Positions 34,291 through 42,965 of a DNA stretch of 64,000 nucleotides are shown piece after piece. The stretch's first letter is position 1. Every line of letters starts with the position of its first letter. Position numbers and translations under genes: made by a program. The notes beneath the pieces are model-generated. The model had not been told where the DNA came from. It saw nothing but the letters and a program-made list of their open reading frames with translations, and did not search any database. The stretch comes from Bacteroidota bacterium (GTDB taxonomy: Bacteria; Bacteroidota; Bacteroidia; Bacteroidales; UBA10428): the NCBI GenBank assembly GCA_016699695.1, contig CP065006.1, positions 1,488,001-1,552,000 on the forward strand. The letters are read 5' to 3'.

Positions 34291-35172
34291 TTATTTCTTT
34301 TTCTGATAAACCCTTACCCAGTCGATGTACATGTGTTGTGGAAATATGCTTTCTGAATCTGGACGTCCGGCGGTTTTATTTCCAACCGCAACATTCAGCA
34401 AAATAAAGAATTCCTTATGAAACTCCGACAAGTAATCGGCAGTAATCGGTGTAGAAGCATATTCATTGCCATCGACCAACCAAACCATCTTTTGGGCATC
34501 CCAATCAAGCTCAAAAATGTGGAACGCATCGGCAAACCTGCCCTCTTTATTTTTGTATGAAACTGCTCCCATATTCGCATGTAAACCATCTGCACCGGCA
34601 TAATGAATATTACACTCTACCACCGAATCGTTTTTGGATCCATATAATTCCAATATATCAATCTCGCCGGATTGAGGCCAGGGTGTGTCGCCTCCATTTT
34701 CATCGATATTTGTACCCAGCATCCAAACAGCTGGCCATAATCCATGGCCATAGGGAAGTTTAACGCGGACAACTATCTTACCATATTTCCATGCCTGTTT
34801 GTTTGCTGTATTTAAGCGTGCAGAAGTATATTGGTCCATTCCATGTACTTCACTTTCGTGAATCGCTTTTATAACAAGGCATCCGTTTTCGATATATGCA
34901 TTTTCAGGGCTGTTGGTATAACGTTGCCACTCATCGTTGAAATGTCCGGCTTTCAATTCCTGAAAATTCCAGTTCTTTTCATCGATGGTTGTAGCCTCAA
35001 ACTCATCCGACCAGGCTAAGTAATAATCCGGTCCGGGGTTATAGTCGGCACTATTTTGGCTAGATGAAGAATCTGAATCATTTGGGGCGCTGCCTTTCCC
35101 GGAGTTCGCAAAGGAATGAAGCGAAAGAAACATCATTGAGATAATGGCGAAAATTATTGGTAATCTTTTCAT
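34291..35172 (-). CDS. Glycoside hydrolase family 16 (laminarinase-like endo-beta-glucanase)
   Basis: 293 residues with a signal peptide (about 1-24, LPIIFAIISMMFLSLHSFA) and a jelly-roll catalytic domain. The GH16 motif E-x-D-x-x-E is GEIDILELYG, with nucleophile Glu170, assisting Asp172 and acid/base Glu175. WPAVWMLG precedes it and the AWSDEF start is typical of laminarinases. Endo-beta-1,3-glucan or mixed-linkage glucan is the likely substrate. The frame is open further upstream to 35250, but ATG 35172 places the signal sequence correctly. It lies beside the alpha-glucan genes though its substrate class differs. Confidence 0.9.
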   Translation of the reverse strand: MKRLPIIFAIISMMFLSLHSFANSGKGSAPNDSDSSSSQNSADYNPGPDYYLAWSDEFEATTIDEKNWNFQELKAGHFNDEWQRYTNSPENAYIENGCLVIKAIHESEVHGMDQYTSARLNTANKQAWKYGKIVVRVKLPYGHGLWPAVWMLGTNIDENGGDTPWPQSGEIDILELYGSKNDSVVECNIHYAGADGLHANMGAVSYKNKEGRFADAFHIFELDWDAQKMVWLVDGNEYASTPITADYLSEFHKEFFILLNVAVGNKTAGRPDSESIFPQHMYIDWVRVYQKKK

Positions 35173-35227
35173 GGTATATTGAATTATTTCATTTGCTAAA
35201 ATAGGTGCTTTGGTTAGCTCTGAAGCT

Positions 35228-35355
35228 TCATCCCTCAGCGCAGTTTTCACTAGGCTGCTTTATTTTTTTAGTATCCGCCAAAATTTGTTGTCTATTTATT
35301 TTGTCAATTTCCAACATATTATCCATTTCTGTATAATTTCTTTGTCTTTATAAAT
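35228..35355 (-). pseudogene. RAYT remnant, second decayed copy
   Basis: The minus strand encodes RNYTEMDNMLEIDKINRQQ and a short divergent tail to a stop at 35228-35230. This matches the end of the remnant at 15073-15345 (RNYAEIDSILEIDRID) and, as there, is followed by a degenerate palindrome of the CAGCG(T/C)AG family (35236-35257). Only about 40 residues survive. Confidence 0.6.
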
Positions 35356-35374
35356 GTAGCAAATGCTACAAAAA

Positions 35375-35410
35375 TAAAAAAGAGGGTGTCCAAAAATGGG
35401 CATCCTCTTT
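35375..35410 (-). terminator. Terminator of the GH13 gene at 35430
   Basis: Hairpin AGAGGATGCCC...GGACACCCTCT (two mismatches, 6-base loop) followed by six T on the minus strand. Confidence 0.8.
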
Positions 35411-35429
35411 ATATTTCTCTTAGTAGGAA

Positions 35430-36794
35430 TTACATTTTAAAAAGAACTTTATAGGCCCAGGCTTCGAGTTGCAGTTTTTCGCCTGCATTCATCACTTCGG
35501 TCTGGGAGCTGAAATACTCCTTGTAGGCTCCTTCCATACCACCAGGAACAATTATTTCCTGGTTTTCTGCAGAAAGATTCAATACCACATAAACTTCTTG
35601 TTCTCCTTTCGCCCGCTTAAATACAAATACGCTCTGGTGGGTGGTGTCAAGCACCTGCATGCTACCTCCGGCTGCTCCGTTCCAGAATACCTCATTTTCT
35701 TTTTTCAGACTGGTAAGCGATTGATAAAAGGGCACCATGCTTTCGTTACTCCAGTCGACCTGGTCTTTTTCGAAAAACTCAAGTCTTTTGTTCATTCCCG
35801 CTTCTTGTCCGGTGTAAAGCAAAGGCATGCCAGGAAGGGTAAAGCTCATTACAGCGAAAGTTTTTACTCCCTCACCCATGCGTTCGAATTCGGTGCCGTT
35901 CCACGAATTCTCGTCGTGGTTGGTAATGAAGTTCATACGGATTACGGATGGTGGGAAAATGGTATCGTAACGTACAAAATACTCCCGGAGAGCCGATACG
36001 CTATCGGCTTTTTTAGCCAGCTGATTCATAATATGGTGCATGTGCCAGGCATAGTTCATGTCGAAAGCTTTTTCCATGAGTCCATAGGTATGTTCGTCTT
36101 CGGCCAGCATAAAAACGGGTTTAATGCTATCAAGTGCCACGCGGGCTTTGTTCCAGAACTCTACGGGTACCATTCCGGCCACATCGCAGCGGTAGCCGTC
36201 GATATCGGTCTCTTCGACCCAGAATTTCAAAGCATCAATCATAGCCTGATGCAGCCCCTGCTGCTTGTAATCGAGCTGGCACACGTCGGACCAATCGGCA
36301 GGGTAGTACATGTTGCCCAGCGAATCTTTGGCATAATATTCAGGGTGTTCGGTAATCCAGTTGTTGTCCCACGAGGTATGGTTGGCTACCCAGTCGATGA
36401 TGACATACATTCCTTGCATGTGTGCTTCTTCAACCAAGGTTTTGAAATCGTCGAGTGTGCCAAAATCGGGGTTAACAGCCTTATAATCTTTCACCGAGTA
36501 ATAGCTTCCCAGGCTTCCTTTGCGGTTTTTTTCGCCGATGGGGTGTATGGGCATCAGCCACAGTATGTCTACTCCCAACTCCTTTAGCCTAGGCAGGTGA
36601 GGTATAAATGCGTCGATGGTTCCCTCGGGGGTATATTGCCTCAGGTTTACCTCGTAAATAACGGCATCCTTTGCCCAGTCGACCGTTGTTGCGGTTCGTT
36701 TCACAAACGTAACAGGCTCCAGTTGCTTGGGTTGGGGTTTTGTGCCGCAGGCCAGGAGGCTAAGGGCCATCAGAACATAAATAATTTGCTTCAT
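35430..36794 (-). CDS. Alpha-amylase (GH13) lipoprotein
   Basis: 454 residues. MKQIIYVLMALSLLAC is a lipoprotein signal (Cys16). The barrel follows with the four GH13 regions: DWVANHTS, GYRCDVAG (nucleophile Asp), MLAEDEH (acid/base Glu) and FITNHDEN (third Asp). A GH13 enzyme acting on alpha-1,4-glucans at the cell surface or in the periplasm. It is compact (no long insertions), which fits maltodextrin-processing family members. It is on the same strand as the neopullulanase-like gene, 28 bases downstream of it, so the pair is co-transcribed. Confidence 0.92.
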   Translation of the reverse strand: MKQIIYVLMALSLLACGTKPQPKQLEPVTFVKRTATTVDWAKDAVIYEVNLRQYTPEGTIDAFIPHLPRLKELGVDILWLMPIHPIGEKNRKGSLGSYYSVKDYKAVNPDFGTLDDFKTLVEEAHMQGMYVIIDWVANHTSWDNNWITEHPEYYAKDSLGNMYYPADWSDVCQLDYKQQGLHQAMIDALKFWVEETDIDGYRCDVAGMVPVEFWNKARVALDSIKPVFMLAEDEHTYGLMEKAFDMNYAWHMHHIMNQLAKKADSVSALREYFVRYDTIFPPSVIRMNFITNHDENSWNGTEFERMGEGVKTFAVMSFTLPGMPLLYTGQEAGMNKRLEFFEKDQVDWSNESMVPFYQSLTSLKKENEVFWNGAAGGSMQVLDTTHQSVFVFKRAKGEQEVYVVLNLSAENQEIIVPGGMEGAYKEYFSSQTEVMNAGEKLQLEAWAYKVLFKM

Positions 36795-36822
36795 TTTATT
36801 TTTGTTAGGGATTAGAATTATA

Positions 36823-38670
36823 TCACTTCTTCAACTCAAGTATAAGTGGGGTAAGGGGTTCGAGCATAATAGAACCAGTTAGCTCTATTTCGCGGCCTGA
36901 AAGTATGTCTACTGCCTTTGTGTAACCTTCCAGAATTTCGCGGTAACGTTCCAGCTTCAGGCTGTAAGGGTCTTTGTTCTTATTCAGGATTACCACAACA
37001 GCCTCAGAATCGTTGTAGCGACAATAAACATAGGTGTGGTCTTCGGGTATAAAGTGTTTGTATTTTCCTGTATGTATCACCTCAGTATCTTTTCTCCAAT
37101 TAAGAAGTTTTTTCATGAAAGCTTGTGCTTCAAGTTCGCGGGTAGTAAGGCCCTGCCCGGAAAAAGCATTCGTTTTGTCATCTTCCCATCCTCCTGGAAA
37201 ATCCCGGCGGTAGGAGCCATGGTCTTTGTAGGGACGTGCGTCCATCATAATTTCGGTGCCATAATAAAATTGAGGTATTCCGCGCGTAGTAGCATAGAAA
37301 GCCATAATCTGCCTGAATTTGTTCCAGTCGGCATCGATTAAGGTAGTTATGCGGTCCACATCGTGGTTATCGGGGAAAATCAGCAGGTTCTGCGGATTGG
37401 GATAAAGGTAATCTTGTGTAATGGTAAAGTACAGGTTGGAGAGTCCTTCCTGCCAGCCTTCTTCTTCGTTAAAGGCTTTGATGGCTGAATAATTTACCGG
37501 AAAATCGGTAACCGATTTGAGGTGAGCATTGTACCCGTCGGGGGTGTTGGCATCTTTTTGCCAATAAGCCACGTGCACCGGAAAATTCAGCCAGGTTTCA
37601 CCTACTATGCTGAAATTCGGATACAGTTCCTGAATAATGCGAGCCCATTCGCTCATGGCTTGTTTCTCGGGATAAGGATGGGTATCCATGCGAATACCAC
37701 CTAGGTTGGCATATTCAATCCACCAGATGCTGTTTTGCAGGAGATACTTAAACATGTGCGGGTTGCGCTGGTTCAAATCGGCCATGGTGCGGTCGAACCA
37801 TCCGCGTTCCATTTTATTTTTATCGAAATCAGAAGCATACACATCGTTGTTCACTTCGCCGTGGTAATTGCTGCGGGTATATTCGGGCCACTGGTTAATA
37901 AAGTCGGCCATGGGAAGGTCTTTCACCCACCAGGTTTCGGTACCGGCATGGTTAAAAACCATATCCATCACCAGCTTGATGCTTTTTTTGCTGCATTCTT
38001 CCGAAAGCTGAAGGTAGGCCTCGTTTCCCCCAAAACGTGCATCGACCTGGTAAAAATCGGTAATGGCATATCCATGGTAAGAATAGGCAGGCATATCGTT
38101 CTCGAGCACAGGGTTTAGCCAGAGAGCCGTGTAGCCGTTGTCTCCTATGTAATCAAGGTTTTTTATCACCCCTTGAAGGTCGCCGCCATGACGGCCTAGC
38201 GATTGGTTTCGATCGGCTTTTTCAAGCATGCCCGGTACATTGTCGTTCGAAATGTCTCCGTTGGCAAATCGATCGGGCATAACGAGGTACAAGACATCGC
38301 TGCTGTTAAAACCTTCGCGCTCTGCTGAGCCTTCGCGGCGTGTTTTCAGTTCGTAATTATATATAAGCCCTTGTTGTCCGCTTTCACCTTCAAAAATCAG
38401 ATTAAACCCTTCCGTTACTGAAGCCCCAATGGTGAGATCGATAAACAGATAATTTCTGTTTTCTGGCCTTTCTACCTTATTAATTATCACTTCAGCCTTG
38501 TTGGTTTTGGGCATGTATTGCTGAATATTTTCGGCATAGACCATTAACTCAATGGTGTTGTATTCCATGGCCTCCCACCAGAAAGGGGGTTCGATGCGCA
38601 GGCTGTCCGATGCGCTAAGCCGCAAAAATGAGATTAAAAGAAACAGCGATATTAGGAAGTATTTTTTCAC
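36823..38670 (-). CDS. Cyclomaltodextrinase/neopullulanase-like GH13 (SusA-type)
   Basis: 615 residues with a signal peptide (about 1-20), an N-terminal beta-sandwich (about 25-110) as in cyclomaltodextrinase/neopullulanase, a barrel and a C-terminal sandwich. Catalytic residues lie in GIRMDTHPYP (Asp), IVGETW (Glu) and FPDNHDVDR (Asp). The SusA-like domain order implies hydrolysis of maltodextrins, pullulan or cyclodextrins in the periplasm. Start is a GTG at 38670, since the first ATG would remove the signal sequence. Upstream lies the DUF559/repeat mosaic. Confidence 0.9.
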   Translation of the reverse strand: MKKYFLISLFLLISFLRLSASDSLRIEPPFWWEAMEYNTIELMVYAENIQQYMPKTNKAEVIINKVERPENRNYLFIDLTIGASVTEGFNLIFEGESGQQGLIYNYELKTRREGSAEREGFNSSDVLYLVMPDRFANGDISNDNVPGMLEKADRNQSLGRHGGDLQGVIKNLDYIGDNGYTALWLNPVLENDMPAYSYHGYAITDFYQVDARFGGNEAYLQLSEECSKKSIKLVMDMVFNHAGTETWWVKDLPMADFINQWPEYTRSNYHGEVNNDVYASDFDKNKMERGWFDRTMADLNQRNPHMFKYLLQNSIWWIEYANLGGIRMDTHPYPEKQAMSEWARIIQELYPNFSIVGETWLNFPVHVAYWQKDANTPDGYNAHLKSVTDFPVNYSAIKAFNEEEGWQEGLSNLYFTITQDYLYPNPQNLLIFPDNHDVDRITTLIDADWNKFRQIMAFYATTRGIPQFYYGTEIMMDARPYKDHGSYRRDFPGGWEDDKTNAFSGQGLTTRELEAQAFMKKLLNWRKDTEVIHTGKYKHFIPEDHTYVYCRYNDSEAVVVILNKNKDPYSLKLERYREILEGYTKAVDILSGREIELTGSIMLEPLTPLILELKK

Positions 38671-38726
38671 AGCAAAGGAGTTTTAAAGAGTTATCCGATA
38701 AAAATAAGAAACTATTTGTAACCAAA

Positions 38727-38803
38727 GGGTTATCTCTGTCAACATTTTGTACCGGCCTTTTCGCCCTTTGTCCTTTTATTTGCAAATCACAGTTCTTTTT
38801 CTG
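38727..38803. repeat. Repeat S, copy 1
   Basis: A block of about 75 bases around CAACATTTTGTACCGGCC and TTTGTCCTTTTATTTGCAAA. Related copies are at 38880-38957 and 39840-39917. Confidence 0.6.
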
Positions 38804-38828
38804 GTTTTTTGATGATTTTGTCGAAGAT

Positions 38829-38862
38829 ACCCACCCCTAACCCCTCCTGGGGAGGGGAATTG
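38829..38862. repeat. GC-rich palindromic repeat R, copy 1
   Basis: ACCCACCCCTAACCCCTCC followed by a short spacer and GGAGGGGAATT. It follows a truncated DUF559 tail (DDFVEDTHP, the last three residues coming from the repeat). Arms CCCCTCC / GGAGGGG pair as a hairpin. Confidence 0.7.
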
Positions 38863-38879
38863 AAAAACGAAATTGTAAG

Positions 38880-38957
38880 CAATGGTTCTCCTCAACAATA
38901 TTTCGTACCGACCATCTCGCTTTTTGTCTTTATTTGCAAATCACAGTTCATTTTTCT
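38880..38957. repeat. Repeat S, copy 2
   Basis: Similar to 38727-38803 with substitutions (ACAATATTTCGTACCGACC). Confidence 0.6.
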
Positions 38958-39143
38958 GAATTGTGGGTGATGAAATTACTTTAAAATCGTAACCATGGGC
39001 TTCAGTAGCTTACGAACTAAAATATTCCATTTGAGTCTTTCAAACTTTAGGGTGTTTGAGAATCAAAGCAAATCAATAGGAAGATAAATCTTTGTATAGA
39101 GATTAATTCTATATTTTTAGGTGGGAGGTTTTTGAAACGCAGT
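38958..39143. other. Unique sequence inside the repeat mosaic
   Basis: About 186 bases without coding potential. Plus-strand sequence leads to the inverted copy of repeat R. Confidence 0.3.
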
Positions 39144-39175
39144 ATTCCCCTCCCTTGGAGGGGCTAGGGGTGGGT
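39144..39175. repeat. GC-rich palindromic repeat R, copy 2 (inverted)
   Basis: ATTCCCCTCC-CTT-GGAGGGGCTAGGGGTGGGT, the reverse complement of the other four copies. Confidence 0.7.
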
Positions 39176-39190
39176 TAATAATGCTAGAAG

Positions 39191-39353
39191 ATGAAGCAAA
39201 GAAGAAAAATAATACCCTATAACCCGAAATTAATCCCATTGGCCAAAGCTTTGCGGAAAAACATGACTTTGTCGGAAGTTTTACTTTGGAACGAACTAAA
39301 GCAAAAAAAGATGAAGGCTTATGATTTTGACCGTCAAAGGCCAATTGATGAAT
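39191..39353 (+). pseudogene. DUF559 endonuclease-like gene, N-terminal half
   Basis: Reads MKQRRKIIPYNPKLIPLAKAL, LRKNMTLSEVLLWNELK and DFDRQRPIDEY, typical of DUF559 proteins (a VSR-like restriction-endonuclease fold). The next family-typical segment (about 14 residues, including the DFYC-type stretch) is replaced by repeat R copy 3 at 39354-39388, which causes the frame to end as PPLTPPREGN. The open frame formally runs to 39388. Confidence 0.7.
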
Positions 39354-39388
39354 ACCCACCCCTAACCCCTCCGAGGGAGGGGAATTGA
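39354..39388. repeat. GC-rich palindromic repeat R, copy 3
   Basis: ACCCACCCCTAACCCCTCC-GA-GGGAGGGG plus AATTGA, inserted precisely where the DUF559 N-terminal half stops. Confidence 0.7.
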
Positions 39389-39609
39389 GAGGAGTAATTG
39401 ATGGATATAGTCATTATTCAGAAGAAGCTTATATGAAGAATGTATTGCGTCAGAAAAGACTAGAATCACTAGGTATTTCATTTCTTAGGTTTGATGATAT
39501 TGAAGTCAAACACAACATTCACAATGTTTTACGTACAATAGAATCGTTTATTGATAATATTGTCGAAAATACACCCACCCCTAACCGCTCCATGGGAGGG
39601 GAATTATGA
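39385..39609 (+). pseudogene. DUF559 C-terminal half, copy A
   Basis: Encodes IDGYSHYSEEAYMKNVLRQK and RLESLGISFLRFDDIEVKH, the catalytic half of the DUF559 fold (with Asp and Glu in the expected positions), then IESFIDNIVEN and the repeat-derived tail TPTPNRSMGG. No own start codon is convincing; it is probably a fragment of the gene begun at 39191. Confidence 0.68.
39573..39606. repeat. GC-rich palindromic repeat R, copy 4
   Basis: ACCCACCCCTAACCGCTCC-AT-GGGAGGGG plus AATTA, one substitution from the other copies. Confidence 0.7.
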
Positions 39610-39615
39610 AGAGTA

Positions 39616-39801
39616 ATGGATGGTGATAGTCATTATTCAGAAGAAGCATATAAGAAAGATGTATTGCGTCAGAAAAGACTAGAATCACTTGGTATTTCAT
39701 TTCTTAGGTTTGATGACATTGAAGTCAAACACAACATTCATAATGTTTTGCGAACCATAGAATCGTGTATTGATGAATTTGTCGAAGTTACCCACCCCTA
39801 A
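39616..39801 (+). pseudogene. DUF559 C-terminal half, copy B
   Basis: A tandem near-copy of copy A at the protein level: MDGDSHYSEEAYKKDVLRQK, LESLGISFLRFDDIEVKH and IESCIDEFVEV, then THP from repeat R. Nearly identical DNA suggests recent duplication. GDSHY here matches the intact family better than the GYSHY of copy A. Confidence 0.68.
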
Positions 39802-39823
39802 CCCCTCCCTCGGAGGGGAATTG
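39790..39823. repeat. GC-rich palindromic repeat R, copy 5
   Basis: ACCCACCCCTAACCCCTCC-CTC-GGAGGGG plus AATTG. Confidence 0.7.
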
Positions 39824-39839
39824 AGAGGCGAAATTGTAA

Positions 39840-39917
39840 GAAATGGTTCTCTCTGCCAACATTTTGTACTGGCCTTTTAGTCCTTTGTCCTTTTATTGCA
39901 AATCAGGTTTCATTTTT
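39840..39917. repeat. Repeat S, copy 3
   Basis: CCAACATTTTGTACTGGCC and TTTGTCCTTTTATTGCAAAT, matching copy 1 closely. It lies after repeat R copy 5, as copy 2 lies after R copy 1. Confidence 0.6.
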
Positions 39918-39930
39918 CGCCGCACAGGAG

Positions 39931-39966
39931 AAAAAAAAGATCCGGTCTGACAAGCAAACCGGATCT
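39931..39966 (-). terminator. Terminator of the GH65 operon
   Basis: AGATCCGGT / ACCGGATCT with a 10-base loop and an A8 run (T8 on the minus strand), 25 bases after the stop. Confidence 0.88.
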
Positions 39967-39990
39967 CGTTCAAGAAAAATGTGTTCAGTA

Positions 39991-42297
39991 TTATTTAGCT
40001 GCTTCTATGCTGGAACCACCGGCAATGGTGTATTCTTTTCCATAAACCACCACTTTGGCTGCTACAGTCGACTCATTTAATACAACCACTTTTTTGGGTT
40101 CTGCGCTTACGATCAACTGACTTCCACGCCATAGTACCTTAAAAGAAAATTTCTTCCACTGCGAAGGAAGGCTGGGGTTAAGCACCAATTGCTCGTTGAT
40201 AACCCTTTTGCCTCCAAAACCTTCTACTACCGACATCCAGGTTCCGGCCATTGAAGTAATGTGAAGTCCTTCGTGTGCCTCGTGGTTGTAATCATCGATA
40301 TCAAGGCGCGAGGTACGCAGGTACAACTCATAAGCCTTTTCCATTTGTGCAATACGCGCTGCCAACACTACGTGTACACAGGGCGAAAGCGAAGATTCGT
40401 GCACGGTACGAGGTTCGTAAAATTTGAAGTTACGGGCAATGGTTTCGGTATCAAAACGCTCTTCGAAAAGGTAAATTCCCTGCAGGGTATCTGCCTGTTT
40501 GATGAAGCAAGAACGCAGAATGCGGTCCCATGACCATTTTTGATTGATGGGGCGCTCTTTCGGGTCGAGCTTGTCCACTGTAATCTGCTCCTTGTCCATA
40601 TAACCGTCCTGTTGCAAAAACACTTTTTCGCTTTCGAGGAAAGGGAAGTGCATGCGGGTGGCTATATCCTTCCAACGTTCGGTTTCCTTTTCGTTGAAAC
40701 GGGCTTTTGATACTATGGTATCGAAACGAGCCTTGTTGTTATTTTTCACCCATTGAAGTGCTTCCATGGCATACTCTAGAGTCCACACGGCAATGGTATT
40801 GGTATACCAGTTGTTATTGATGTTGTTCTCGTATTCATTGGGGCCTGTAACACCAAGCATCACGAATTTCTGCTTGTCTTCGGAGAAGGTAATGCGTTGG
40901 TTCCAAAAACGTGCAATGCCCAGCAGCACTTCGAGGCCTGCCTCGGCGAGGTAAGCATAGTCTTGGGTATGGCGCACGTAGTTATAAATAGCAAATGCAA
41001 TGGCCCCATTACGGTGTATTTCTTCAAAGGTAATTTCCCATTCGTTGTGGCACTCTTCGCCATTCATGGTTACCATGGGGTAAAGGGCTGCTCCGTTGCT
41101 AAACCCAAGTTTTTGTGCATTTTCAATGGCACGTTCGAGGTGTTTATAGCGATACAGCAAGAGGTTTTTCGATACTTGCGAAGGAGCTGTAGCAAGGTAA
41201 AATGGCAAACAGTAAGCTTCGGTATCCCAATAAGATGCTCCGCCATATTTCTCGCCAGTAAATCCTTTAGGGCCAATGTTGAGGCGATCGTCTTCGCCCG
41301 TATAGGTTTGGTTGAGGTGATAGATGTTAAAACGAATACCCTGCTGGGCTTCGTCGTCGCCCTCGATTACAATGTCCGAATGCTCCCAGATGGTAGCCCA
41401 TTTGGCTTTATGTGCTGCGAGCATTTGTTCAAAGCCGGTTTCCACCGCTTCTTTAATCACCTGGTGTGCGTGCTCCAGAATACGCTCCTTGGGGTGATTA
41501 AGTGAGGATAGTACAGCTACATATTTATAGATGTCGAGGGTTTTACCCTTACCTACCTTGATGCTGAATGCAGATTCGACATAGCATTCTTTCGAATGAT
41601 CGATGGCGGTAAGACCGGTTTCTTTTCCATTGAGAAAAGATTGTACCTGCATGGCAGTGGCTACTTCAAACTCTGTTTTTTTTGTGCGGGCAACCACATA
41701 ACCTTCACCGTTCTTTACTTCGTGGGCGATCTGGGTCCAGAATACATCGTCCCAGTTGGCATCTTCGTTCACCACGTTACCATTCAGGTAAGGAGTAAAC
41801 ACAATGGTGAAGTCGCCATTGAGCGGGGTAATGCTGTATTTGATTACACCTGTCTGGCTTTTGGCCATGCTCAGAAAACGTATGGCCGACACTTGTAACT
41901 GTTTGCCAGAGGGCAGTTCGGCCACAAAATCGCGGCTTAGTGTGCCTTCTTTCATGTTGAGCACCCTTTTAAACGAGGGAACCTGGCATTTGGCAAGGTC
42001 AAGGGTTTCGCCATCGACCTGAATGTCGATACCTGTAAAATTAGCGGCATTTAACACCTTGGCGAAATACTCAGGATAACCGTTTTTCCACCAACCTACT
42101 TTGGTTTTATCGGGATAGTAAACCCCTGCTACATAAGTTCCCTGAAGAGTTTTGCCGCTATAGGCTTCTTCAAAATTAGCTCTTTGACCGAAAGAACCAT
42201 TTCCAAGGCTGAAAATGCTTTCGGATGCCTGATGGTGTTTCTGCGAAAAACTGTCTTCGATAATACACCAGGGATCTGTTTTGAGATACTTTATCAT
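39991..42297 (-). CDS. GH65 maltose phosphorylase-like
   Basis: 768 residues. The N-terminal beta-sandwich (about 1-270) and the (alpha/alpha)6 catalytic barrel are those of GH65. The acid Glu is in GVTGPNEYENNINNNWYTN (near 470), the exact phrase typical of maltose phosphorylases, and VDKLDPKERPINQKWSWD follows. It splits maltose with phosphate to beta-glucose-1-phosphate and glucose in the cytoplasm. Trehalose or kojibiose phosphorylases are possible but less likely. It is 14 bases downstream of the beta-phosphoglucomutase gene, which consumes its product. Confidence 0.87.
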   Translation of the reverse strand: MIKYLKTDPWCIIEDSFSQKHHQASESIFSLGNGSFGQRANFEEAYSGKTLQGTYVAGVYYPDKTKVGWWKNGYPEYFAKVLNAANFTGIDIQVDGETLDLAKCQVPSFKRVLNMKEGTLSRDFVAELPSGKQLQVSAIRFLSMAKSQTGVIKYSITPLNGDFTIVFTPYLNGNVVNEDANWDDVFWTQIAHEVKNGEGYVVARTKKTEFEVATAMQVQSFLNGKETGLTAIDHSKECYVESAFSIKVGKGKTLDIYKYVAVLSSLNHPKERILEHAHQVIKEAVETGFEQMLAAHKAKWATIWEHSDIVIEGDDEAQQGIRFNIYHLNQTYTGEDDRLNIGPKGFTGEKYGGASYWDTEAYCLPFYLATAPSQVSKNLLLYRYKHLERAIENAQKLGFSNGAALYPMVTMNGEECHNEWEITFEEIHRNGAIAFAIYNYVRHTQDYAYLAEAGLEVLLGIARFWNQRITFSEDKQKFVMLGVTGPNEYENNINNNWYTNTIAVWTLEYAMEALQWVKNNNKARFDTIVSKARFNEKETERWKDIATRMHFPFLESEKVFLQQDGYMDKEQITVDKLDPKERPINQKWSWDRILRSCFIKQADTLQGIYLFEERFDTETIARNFKFYEPRTVHESSLSPCVHVVLAARIAQMEKAYELYLRTSRLDIDDYNHEAHEGLHITSMAGTWMSVVEGFGGKRVINEQLVLNPSLPSQWKKFSFKVLWRGSQLIVSAEPKKVVVLNESTVAAKVVVYGKEYTIAGGSSIEAAK

Positions 42298-42311
42298 TGT
42301 TCTAAAAGAAA

Positions 42312-42965
42312 TTAATTCAATTTATTGATCAACTCGTGATAGCGAACGCCATCAAATCCTGGAATAACCAGGTCGGCTCCTTTGAGACTTCCGGGGCTGC
42401 CGATACCAATGCAAGGCATACCACCGTTTTTAGCAGCTTCCACTCCGGCCTGTGCATCTTCAAAAACAACGCATTCGACAGGTTGAAGTCCAAGCTCTTT
42501 GGCCCCTTTCAGAAACACCTCAGGATCTGGTTTAGCCTTGGATACCTTCGTGCCATCGATAATGGCATCGAAATAGCGGGTAAGGTTTAACCCATCGAGA
42601 ATCATACGGGCATTTTTACTGGCCGATCCGAGGGCGATTTTGATGCCCTTTTCTTTTAAATCGTCCAGAAACAAGTGCACGCCGGGGAGTATTTCCTCTG
42701 GCTCGAGTTTTTGAATGTACTCCACATACCAGTCGTTTTTCCGTGTAGCAAGTTCTTCCTGCTCGGCAGCAGTCTTACTTACACCGCCCAGTTCGAGCAA
42801 GATTTCGAGGGAGCGGACCCGGCTCACCCCTTTTAGTTGTTCGTTGTCTTCTTCGGTGAAATCGAAACCCATTTCATTCGCCAACCTTTTCCAGGCCAGA
42901 TAATGATATTTGGCGGTATCGACAATCACACCATCCAAATCAAAAATGCATGCTTTAATGTTCAT
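42312..42965 (-). CDS. pgmB: Beta-phosphoglucomutase
   Basis: 217 residues, HAD superfamily. The catalytic FDLDGVIVDT at 8-17 carries the nucleophile Asp8 and acid/base Asp10; GSASKNARMIL and EDAQAGVEAA are motifs II/III and IV. The wide cap and length fit bacterial PgmB. It converts beta-glucose-1-phosphate to glucose-6-phosphate. Between the permease gene and the GH65 gene in an apparent three-gene operon starting at 44503. Confidence 0.93.
   Translation of the reverse strand: MNIKACIFDLDGVIVDTAKYHYLAWKRLANEMGFDFTEEDNEQLKGVSRVRSLEILLELGGVSKTAAEQEELATRKNDWYVEYIQKLEPEEILPGVHLFLDDLKEKGIKIALGSASKNARMILDGLNLTRYFDAIIDGTKVSKAKPDPEVFLKGAKELGLQPVECVVFEDAQAGVEAAKNGGMPCIGIGSPGSLKGADLVIPGFDGVRYHELINKLN

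Noticed and set aside
35469..36587. Plus-strand open frame of 372 residues
   Set aside because: It is the antisense shadow of the GH13 gene at 35430-36794; the minus-strand frame has the signal peptide and all catalytic motifs.
38628..38840. Short plus-strand frame before the mosaic
   Set aside because: It crosses the start of the GTG-initiated GH13 gene, repeat S and a truncated DUF559 tail. It has no start context and ends in repeat R.
38829..39823. CRISPR array made of repeat R
   Set aside because: The repeats are few, differ in length of spacing (about 180 to 300 bases), occur in both orientations, and the intervening DNA is coding fragments.
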